From an uncultured Prevotella sp. (GTDB taxonomy: Bacteria; Bacteroidota; Bacteroidia; Bacteroidales; Bacteroidaceae), in NCBI GenBank assembly GCA_905210845.1, contig CAJLYG010000208.1, forward strand, positions 1 to 5,326: a DNA stretch of 5,326 nucleotides, in the 5' to 3' direction. Under the pieces are notes generated by a model. That model made no database searches. It saw only the letters and a list, made by a program, of their open reading frames with translations, and had not been told where the DNA came from. Positions 1-5,326 of the stretch are shown piece by piece (the stretch's first letter is position 1; the number at the start of each line of letters is the position of its first letter). The translations under genes and the position numbers were made by a program.

Positions 1-2234
1 AGTCCCATACAAAACTTGTTGAACTCTTTAAAAACTTTATCGATGAGATGCTCGCAAAGCCAAGGTTCCCCATAGCCGACACCTTTGACGAAGATCTCAT
101 GGTTGAGGCTCTTCAGGGCAAAGATCTCAGCGCAATAGTTGGACAACTCACGGATGGTATAATACAGTTTTACCTTCCTTCCCTCCTGATGCTCATGGTC
201 GATGAACATTTTCAGGGAGTCGCGGACGATGAAAGGATAGTTGATGAACGGATTCAGGTCGCGACTTTGGTGGATGTTCATGATGTTCGCTCCTTCTTCT
301 GCGGCATGGTCGAAATCCTTTTCTAAGGAGTGGAAGTATCGTTGTGAGAACTGCTTGTGCGTGTCGACGGGCTTGGCCGGTGTGATGAGCAAGGCGAACT
401 CAAAGTCCTTGCCTTGTGGGTTGACTGTCATCTTGCCTGTGTGGGTGAGCACGTTGGTGGCACTCCCTGCCTTGCCATCGACTACGACACTTCCTCTTCC
501 ACCGTTTGCCCACGCCTGAGGGGCTTCCGGCTTATAGTCGTTCAATAACGGTCCGTGATAGCTTCCCCCTCTGTATTCCATGTGGAGACCTGCGAGGGCA
601 TTCCCGATCCAGTAACTGTCATACGGTCCTTTCCAGTCCCATGTGAACTGTTCCGGACGGTAGCCGCCTTTCAGTCCTGTTCCCATCATGTATTCCGATA
701 CGTAGGGTGTATAGTTGGCAATCAATTGCACGTCCTCCACTTCTGTGGGCCGGTCTGCCGTGACCTTGATATTATAATGGATGTAGCCATCATATTCCAT
801 CTGTGCCGTGCAGGTAAAGGAGAGACCTCCTTGCTTGCTGTCCGCCTGCCAGGTCACAAGGCCATCGGCTTTCTGCGAGATCGTCCTGTTAGAGGCTTGG
901 AAAACATAGTCTCCCTGTGCGGTCTTGACTAAGAAGGAGAGCGGTTGGGCGAGGATCTGCTTGCCGTTGATCTCGATCTTGTCGGGGAGTCCATTGGCTC
1001 CTATCGTCACTTTCTTGTCTGTTGCCGTGATGATATTCTGGTCAATGGACAGAGCCTTGAAGGGTGGGACGGGATGATTGTCCAGTCCAATGGTGGAGTT
1101 CAGCCAGCGCAGTCGTGCCAGTCGCCATAGGTCGCCATCTCCTTTGTCTGCGATCAGTTGGTTAGATACCTGGATTGTGACGGGCAGTTCACGAGTTTCC
1201 ATGCCCTTCGCGGAGACAGAAATGATGCCTTGGTAGTTGCCCTGTCGTGCGTTTTCTGGGATTTGCACCCCACACCAGAGAGCCTGGATCGTTCCTTTGG
1301 GGACATTAATGTCGAAAGACAGCTGGCTTCCGTCCCAGTTAGTGCCCTCTTGGTTAAAGCAGGTGATCTGGTCTTTGGGAATGACCGCGCCCGACTGCTC
1401 ATCTTTCAGGTCGGAGAAGGAGAGGCGGACCTTGTCCACGTCCTGCCGGGGTGCCCAGACACCGACCTGCCAAACATAGTATTCATTGCGTAGGGCCTTG
1501 CCCTCGAACGCCTTGTTTAGTCCTGTATGCACCCACCTAACGGGTATCTGCTTTTGCATCCGGATGGCGTAGACGCGGTCTTCTTGGAAGACAATAGGAT
1601 TTTCCGGATGAGCATCTAACAATTCTTGTGTTTCTCGTTGCGTGGCAATCGTCCCCATTTCCGTAAAGAAGTCAAAGGCAGAGCGTGCCTCGAACCTGAG
1701 AACTGTTGCTACAGGAAGTTTGGAGCTTGCTTGTGGTAGTTTTGCAATCCATGCTGGATCGGCATGATCGATAGGTGGGAGGTAGTCGTTCCACGGTTTC
1801 CCGTACCGGGCATCATCAGCCTCTTTCCTGTATCGGTAAGGGAGGTAGTAGACATAATACTTCCCCGGAACGGTTTTCGGCATGAAAGCGAAGTCGCCTT
1901 TCTCCTGGGTTAAGGAATAAACCTTGATGTTCTGGAGGGTATCTCCAGTCGTTGCATCCACAATCTTGATCCTCTTGGTATCAACTCTCAGGTCTGGTCG
2001 GCGCCAAGGCAGGATCACACGTACAGCGTTCTTCTTGACCTTGTCCACTTGGATGACAGCCCGGTGGTTGCCTTGCAGGTCAGCTTTCCATGGCGTATCG
2101 GTGATGGTAAAAGGAATCCCATCAGGAGCATATGGGCGGTTAATAGCATTCCCGTCATCCGCGCGTAAGGTCACTGGCGGTAGGCAGGCAGACAGGAAGA
2201 AGAGCAATCGATATAAAAGAAGATGATTCCGCAT
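1..2234 (-). CDS. GH123-like / DUF6067-like putative glycoside hydrolase, N-terminal 744 residues (3' end outside window)
   Basis: One uninterrupted reading frame runs from ATG at 2234 to the left edge with no stop, giving 744 codons of a protein probably 900 residues or longer. Seen: an N-terminal hydrophobic segment (about residues 5-16) ending in a lipobox, LSAC, with Cys17. There is a probable beta-rich N-terminal domain with GNHRA (55-59), PWRRPD (76-81) and an aromatic YYVYYLPY (126-133). Downstream are NPFINYPF (661-668) and YYTIRELSN (691-699), which look like the first strands of a TIM-barrel domain. From memory of the family, NPFINYPF, YYT-RELSN and the following GEPWL-EHL stretch resemble Bacteroidota proteins annotated as DUF6067 or glycoside hydrolase 123-like. 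Characterised GH123 enzymes are beta-N-acetylgalactosaminidases, but activity here is unproven and the catalytic residues should lie beyond the window. The start is chosen for its signal peptide; an in-frame ATG at 2285 adds 17 non-signal residues. It is the last visible gene of the susCD operon. Family assignment is moderately sure; substrate is unknown. Confidence 0.8.
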   Translation of the reverse strand, partial: MRNHLLLYRLLFFLSACLPPVTLRADDGNAINRPYAPDGIPFTITDTPWKADLQGNHRAVIQVDKVKKNAVRVILPWRRPDLRVDTKRIKIVDATTGDTLQNIKVYSLTQEKGDFAFMPKTVPGKYYVYYLPYRYRKEADDARYGKPWNDYLPPIDHADPAWIAKLPQASSKLPVATVLRFEARSAFDFFTEMGTIATQRETQELLDAHPENPIVFQEDRVYAIRMQKQIPVRWVHTGLNKAFEGKALRNEYYVWQVGVWAPRQDVDKVRLSFSDLKDEQSGAVIPKDQITCFNQEGTNWDGSQLSFDINVPKGTIQALWCGVQIPENARQGNYQGIISVSAKGMETRELPVTIQVSNQLIADKGDGDLWRLARLRWLNSTIGLDNHPVPPFKALSIDQNIITATDKKVTIGANGLPDKIEINGKQILAQPLSFLVKTAQGDYVFQASNRTISQKADGLVTWQADSKQGGLSFTCTAQMEYDGYIHYNIKVTADRPTEVEDVQLIANYTPYVSEYMMGTGLKGGYRPEQFTWDWKGPYDSYWIGNALAGLHMEYRGGSYHGPLLNDYKPEAPQAWANGGRGSVVVDGKAGSATNVLTHTGKMTVNPQGKDFEFALLITPAKPVDTHKQFSQRYFHSLEKDFDHAAEEGANIMNIHQSRDLNPFINYPFIVRDSLKMFIDHEHQEGRKVKLYYTIRELSNYCAEIFALKSLNHEIFVKGVGYGEPWLCEHLIDKVFKEFNKFCMG

Positions 2235-2247
2235 AGTTGTTTTATAA

Positions 2248-2279
2248 AGAGGGGGACCACACAGATCATGGTCCCCTCT
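2248..2279 (-). terminator. Intergenic GC-rich hairpin (weak terminator, attenuator or mRNA-processing element)
   Basis: An inverted repeat pairs GGGGACCA (2252-2259, plus strand) perfectly with TGGTCCCC (2269-2276). Three further pairs (2248-2250 with 2277-2279) extend it past one bulged G at 2251, and the loop is 9 nt. In the transcript the stem is followed by UUUAUAAAAC, an interrupted U-run and so a weak terminator at best. It sits 14 nt after the stop codon of the small lipoprotein gene and 13 nt before the hydrolase ATG. The position suggests partial termination, 3'-end protection of the susCD-lipoprotein message, or translational control of the hydrolase; which one is inference. Confidence 0.5.
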
Positions 2280-2293
2280 CGGCATTACATTTA

Positions 2294-2773
2294 TTATTTA
2301 CTAAAGTTCGTTACTTGAATGGTCCACGTCTCAGTGCTGCCATCAGCGGCCTTGACCACATACTGGTGAGGTGACGACCAGTCAGCGGGCACGCCTAAGT
2401 CGGGTGACCCACTTGCCGGTGTGATCCTGGCAGCGGTAGATGCCTGTACCATGACGGCAATATTGTTGACAGAGCACTTTGCCCGCTCACTCTCTGTAAA
2501 GGTTGAATTAGCCGCCGGAACAGTCACTTGGATAGACACAGTCTTCGATTTTGTGTCTATGGTGGAGCTGTTTCTTAAAGTAACAAACTGTACGATAGGG
2601 TCGCCGTTGACTGTTGTGGTCGAGCCAACAAACCTATATTCTACGCGCTGAACACTGACGATGTTATTGTCTTCATATTCTGGCAGGTCATCGAGATCAC
2701 TCTTCAGACAAGAAGAGAACATCAAGGTTGCCAGTGCTAATATCAAAGAATATTTGAATAATTTCATAATCAT
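2294..2773 (-). CDS. Small DUF5018-like surface lipoprotein (candidate glycan-binding accessory protein)
   Basis: The complete gene encodes 159 residues. Seen: a short basic N-terminus, a hydrophobic stretch (10-19) and a lipobox FSSC with Cys22, followed by the acidic LKSDLDDLPEYED. Acidic residues soon after the lipidated Cys, often with a Lys, are known in Bacteroidota as a surface-export signal, so outer-surface display is likely. The rest is beta-strand-rich. It ends in a segment ITPASG (117-122), then WSSPHQYVVKAADGSTETWT (132-151) and IQVTNF. This 'P-SG ... YVV-A-DGST-TWTI-V' pattern recalls DUF5018 and related Ig-like repeats in PUL lipoproteins. It starts 13 nt after the susD stop, in the slot where SusE/SusF-type or other surface glycan-binding proteins are usually encoded. 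Being single-domain, it is much smaller than SusE or SusF. A second ATG at 2767 (M3) is an equally plausible start. A glycan-binding role is inferred from position; it has no visible catalytic motif. Confidence 0.85.
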   Translation of the reverse strand: MIMKLFKYSLILALATLMFSSCLKSDLDDLPEYEDNNIVSVQRVEYRFVGSTTTVNGDPIVQFVTLRNSSTIDTKSKTVSIQVTVPAANSTFTESERAKCSVNNIAVMVQASTAARITPASGSPDLGVPADWSSPHQYVVKAADGSTETWTIQVTNFSK

Positions 2774-2786
2774 ATGTTTTTAAGAA

Positions 2787-4694
2787 TTACCAACCTAGGT
2801 TCTGTGTATCATGAATGCCACCGGCAGCTCTGGAATCGATCTGTCCTTGTGGGATCGGCATGAGGTATCTGCGGACGGTAAAGTTGCGGTTCCATGCACC
2901 ATTGGTTACCATCTGAGCGATCATGAACTGCTTCCTGTCATGGGTGATCTGGATCTTGTGGACGGGAGTGTTCAGTGCATTGATGACATCACCTGGCGCA
3001 GCGCCGTCATTGGCGAAGCCTCCATATTTACCCCAACGGAGGTACGACCAATAGATATCATTCTCGTAAGCCATCTCACAGCGGCGTTCGCGGATGTAAT
3101 CGCTCCATACCTCCTGTTCTGATGAGGCGGTAGAGGCGGGGAGCAACCCGTGTTTTGTGCGGGTCTCGTTCAATGCAGCGACTGCGCCACTTAAGTCACC
3201 TTGCAGCAACTTTGCCTCTGCGAGATTCATGTACATCTCACCCAAGCGGGCAATGACGAAGTGATAATTGGTCTTTACGTTCCAATACAAACGTGGGCTT
3301 ACGTCGTAGACGTTCTTTCTCCAGTAGTATCCTGAAGCAGTCGTGTACCATGAGTCAGCCTGTCCTTGACGGACACCTGCCCACATACTACCGCGGCAGC
3401 AAGTGGTAATCAACTCATTCTGCAGCCAGTAGCAAGAGTCGTAGACAATCGTACCGTAGAAACGGTTGTCACGATGGTTGTACATGATCTCGTTGATCCT
3501 GGAATTGTCCTTGACAACACCCCATTTGATAATCTTCTGCCCTTTGGCATTGGATCCCATGTCATCCGCATCAGGAACCTTGCGGGATATAGCCGGGATG
3601 TTGACGAAGTCGCCTTCCTTCAGTCCGGACGGGTCTTTCTCCTCCACGCTGTTCAGGTATTGTGAGGTCTGATCCCAAGGCTTAGCCTTTCCGTCCTTCT
3701 GGTCGATAACAAGATACTGGTCGATCAGGTCTTGTGATGGGAAGAAGGTGGCCCAGCCCTCGAAGCTCTTTCCATTCGCGTTGTTGAAGAAAACAGAGCC
3801 GCCAGCGGTTTGGATCTCATCATTGCTGATATTTGGAATACAGCCAATCAGCTCATTGTATGAGGAGCATTGCGTGTTCTGATCCAGGCGATAGTAGCCA
3901 AGGATGATCTCAGCATCCGTGTTTCCCTCTTCCTGGAACATGTTCCCGTAGTCGGATGTTAGCTTATATTTCCCAGAATTAATGACGGCATTCGATGCCT
4001 CAATACATTTCGTCAGGTACGTCTTGTCGCCAGTATAAGCATAGGCTTGTAAAGCAGCACGGCTTGCGAAGGCGTATGCCGCATATTTGTTGCCGATGCC
4101 TGAGGATGAGGTCTCTGGCAATCCTTCAATGGCTGCGTCGAAATCATCCATGACATACTTATAACTCTCGGCAACGCTGCTTGTCAACGGAGTTTTGAAG
4201 TCGGCCGTGTCATTCACTGACAACAGTTTGGTGATAGGAACGAAACGTCCCATCCAACGAGCCTGATAGAAGAAGACCAGTCCGCGGAGGAAATGTCCTT
4301 GGGCGATCAATTCCTTCTTTTCACCCTCGCTCAAGGAGGTGGAGTTCTGTGCCTTGTCGATGATCAGGTTGCACATCCTGAGTCGGCTGAACTGATTGAA
4401 CCCAGTATCATAGCTGTTGGTAAGGCCTGTCTCCGTAGGGAAACCGTCTAAGTTGTTCAGGTTGCTATGGATGCCATTGGGCGAATATCCCTCCATTTGG
4501 GCATACTTACCAGCATAAAGTCCGCCTAAGATCGAAGAATAGGCACTTTCCACGAAGGCATCTGCTGTAGACTTGGTGCTCCATACCAGTTCCTCGGAAT
4601 AAGACTCCGATGGAGATGTGTCCATGACATCGCATGAGCTCAGGAGGGCGACACCTGCCAATACTGCACCATATAATATATTTCTGTATTTCAT
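2787..4694 (-). CDS. SusD-like (RagB/SusD family) outer-membrane glycan-binding lipoprotein
   Basis: The complete gene encodes 635 residues. SusD-like proteins sit as lids on SusC channels at the cell surface, bind the glycan and hand it over for import. Seen: a signal peptide with lipobox LSSC and Cys21, then the typical mature start DVMDTSPSES and a helix with LVWSTKSTADAFVESAYSS. A TPR-like helical region lies around residues 203-245 (KYAAYAFASRAALQAYAYTG). The family C-terminal block follows, with LGEMYMNLAEAKLLQGDL (484-501) and IRERRCEMAYEND (534-546), and the end is of the YLMPIPQ ... QNLGW type. An aromatic-rich stretch at 438-458 (W438, W449, Y450, Y456, Y457, W458) is a candidate ligand surface. 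The start at 4694 is preferred because it gives a canonical signal peptide. An ATG at 4718 would add MDSKYETD and overlap the SusC stop; it is less likely. The gene begins 13 nt after the SusC stop, behind A-rich sequence. Ligand is unknown. Confidence 0.96.
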   Translation of the reverse strand: MKYRNILYGAVLAGVALLSSCDVMDTSPSESYSEELVWSTKSTADAFVESAYSSILGGLYAGKYAQMEGYSPNGIHSNLNNLDGFPTETGLTNSYDTGFNQFSRLRMCNLIIDKAQNSTSLSEGEKKELIAQGHFLRGLVFFYQARWMGRFVPITKLLSVNDTADFKTPLTSSVAESYKYVMDDFDAAIEGLPETSSSGIGNKYAAYAFASRAALQAYAYTGDKTYLTKCIEASNAVINSGKYKLTSDYGNMFQEEGNTDAEIILGYYRLDQNTQCSSYNELIGCIPNISNDEIQTAGGSVFFNNANGKSFEGWATFFPSQDLIDQYLVIDQKDGKAKPWDQTSQYLNSVEEKDPSGLKEGDFVNIPAISRKVPDADDMGSNAKGQKIIKWGVVKDNSRINEIMYNHRDNRFYGTIVYDSCYWLQNELITTCCRGSMWAGVRQGQADSWYTTASGYYWRKNVYDVSPRLYWNVKTNYHFVIARLGEMYMNLAEAKLLQGDLSGAVAALNETRTKHGLLPASTASSEQEVWSDYIRERRCEMAYENDIYWSYLRWGKYGGFANDGAAPGDVINALNTPVHKIQITHDRKQFMIAQMVTNGAWNRNFTVRRYLMPIPQGQIDSRAAGGIHDTQNLGW

Positions 4695-4707
4695 ATCTGT
4701 TTCGTAT

Positions 4708-5301
4708 TTAGAATCCAACGGTTAAGTTAATAGCATAAACTCTCTCATTCGGATAGTAATATCCATTGGTAGAGCCATTCTCAGGATCAAGACCATAATC
4801 GGTAGCATCGGATATCGTGAAGATGTTCTGGCCACTCAGACCGATGCTGCACTTGCTGAGCCATGATACTTTCTTCAGCAATTTGTACTTCAGGTCGTAA
4901 GAGATTCGGAAGTCCTTCAGGCGGAAATAAGCTCCGTTGATCAGCCAGAAGTCGCTGGTCAATGTGTTGTTACTGCCGTTGACGCTGTTGGAGGAAACCA
5001 AGCGCGGGAACTTCGCATCCGTATTGGAGGGCGTCCAATAGTCTTTCTGGAAGGTATAGCGCGGTGTTGTGAGCGACTGTGCACTCTGCATGCTGAAGGA
5101 ATCGCCGAGATACATATCGAATCCAGTCGCTCCCTGGAAGAGGGCACTGACACTGAACCCTTTGTAACCCAGGTTGATGCTGATACCATAGTTGGCTGTC
5201 GGGAAGCTGCTATGACCGCAACGGATCCTGTCGGCAGAAGTGATGACACCATCCCCATTCACATCCTGATACTTGATATCACCGGGCTGGAGGTTCGTGG
5301 A
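4708..5301 (-). CDS. SusC-like (SusC/RagA) TonB-dependent transporter, C-terminal 197 residues
   Basis: This is the 3' part of a gene whose product normally has about 1000 residues and forms a 22-strand outer-membrane barrel importing oligosaccharides with TonB-ExbBD energy. Seen in order: LQPGDIKYQDVNGDGVITSA, the conserved Asp-rich turn found in SusC proteins; barrel strands YGISINLGYKGFSVSALFQG; YWTPSNTDAKFPRL, matching the family's YWTP-N-AK-PRL block; FWLINGAYFRLKDFRISYDL; SGQNIFTISD; and a last strand YAINLTVGF ending in the C-terminal Phe typical of barrel-assembly signals. It is followed after 13 nt by the SusD-like gene, its expected binding partner. The plug, TonB box and most of the barrel are outside the window. 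Going upstream, the frame meets TAG at 5304-5302, only about 9 residues before the conserved PGDIKYQD block. The coding sequence is therefore either broken or misassembled at the edge. Family identity is very secure; intactness is not. Confidence 0.93.
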   Translation of the reverse strand, partial: STNLQPGDIKYQDVNGDGVITSADRIRCGHSSFPTANYGISINLGYKGFSVSALFQGATGFDMYLGDSFSMQSAQSLTTPRYTFQKDYWTPSNTDAKFPRLVSSNSVNGSNNTLTSDFWLINGAYFRLKDFRISYDLKYKLLKKVSWLSKCSIGLSGQNIFTISDATDYGLDPENGSTNGYYYPNERVYAINLTVGF

Positions 5302-5326
5302 CTACCTGCAGCAGAGAATTGACATT
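5302..5326 (-). other. Window-edge segment out of frame with the SusC-like gene
   Basis: These last 25 bases should encode the continuation of the SusC barrel, but the frame used downstream contains TAG at 5304-5302. The other two minus-strand frames are open across the segment; neither gives a peptide I recognise from the family. One of them (QFSAAGSPRTSSP) could join the SusC frame if a single base were missing in the C-rich run near 5284-5290. A frameshift, a real nonsense mutation and a chimeric contig end all fit, and the sequence here is too short to decide. Confidence 0.4.

Noticed and set aside
1154..1402. Minus-strand open frame of 82 codons
   Set aside because: It is in a different frame from, and entirely inside, the hydrolase gene; its Ser/Arg/Lys-rich peptide looks like out-of-frame translation.
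48..1493. Plus-strand open frames of 60-125 codons (for example 48-326, 555-932, 1158-1493)
   Set aside because: They lie antisense to the continuous minus-strand hydrolase frame, have no recognisable motifs or signal peptides, and are explained by the codon pattern of the real gene.
2235..2285. In-frame ATG at 2285 as the start of the hydrolase gene
   Set aside because: The 17 added residues (MPRGDHDLCGPPLYKTT) are not signal-like and would be read through the intergenic hairpin; the ATG at 2234 leads directly into a signal peptide.
2235..2293. A separate promoter for the hydrolase gene in the 59-nt gap
   Set aside because: No match to the Bacteroides -7 (TAnnTTTG) and -33 (TTTG) elements was seen, so read-through from the upstream operon is simpler.
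2811..3665. Plus-strand open frames at 2811-3122 and 3366-3665
   Set aside because: They are antisense to well-conserved SusD coding sequence and have no independent support.
4695..4718. Upstream ATG at 4718 as the start of the SusD-like gene
   Set aside because: It would put eight polar residues (MDSKYETD) before a standard lipoprotein signal peptide and overlap the SusC stop codon; the ATG at 4694 gives a canonical signal.
5284..5326. Phase-variable inversion site in the SusC gene
   Set aside because: No inverted-repeat partner or recombinase gene is present in the window, and 25 bases beyond the break are too few to support it; kept only as one possible explanation of the edge anomaly.

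Overview
The window looks like a piece of a polysaccharide utilization locus (PUL) from a Bacteroidota organism, most plausibly of the order Bacteroidales (Bacteroides, Prevotella or Parabacteroides type). The basis is a SusC/SusD-type gene pair, lipoprotein signal sequences of the kind used by that phylum, A-rich stretches in place of clear Shine-Dalgarno sites, and moderate GC content. The genus cannot be fixed from this sequence alone.

All four supported genes lie on the minus strand and are read from right to left. They are tightly packed, so they probably form one operon. In transcription order they are: (1) the C-terminal end of a SusC-like TonB-dependent outer-membrane transporter (5301 to 4708, cut by or interrupted near the right edge); (2) a complete SusD-like glycan-binding lipoprotein (4694 to 2787); (3) a small complete lipoprotein of 159 residues with a DUF5018-like C-terminal repeat pattern (2773 to 2294); (4) a large GH123-like (DUF6067-like) putative glycoside hydrolase (2234 to beyond position 1), whose catalytic C-terminal part lies outside the window. 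This last gene has no stop codon inside the window and covers the whole left 2.2 kb. Every other open frame there is a shadow of it.

The likely joint function follows the Sus paradigm. The SusD-like protein and the small lipoprotein capture a glycan at the cell surface, the SusC-like channel imports oligosaccharides using TonB energy, and the GH123-like enzyme acts on the glycan at the surface or in the periplasm. The substrate cannot be read from the sequence. No regulator (ECF sigma/anti-sigma, hybrid two-component system or SusR-like) falls within the window.

The intergenic gaps are short (13, 13 and 59 nt). The 59-nt gap before the hydrolase carries a strong GC-rich hairpin, the one clear non-coding structure here. 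Two edge oddities deserve caution: an in-frame TAG in the SusC frame about 25 bases from the right end, and an AT-rich last ~45 bases at the left end. Both could be assembly or contig-edge artefacts. I saw no tRNA, rRNA, CRISPR array, insertion sequence or known riboswitch. Overall this is a fairly ordinary PUL fragment; its least characterised parts are the hydrolase-like protein and the small lipoprotein.
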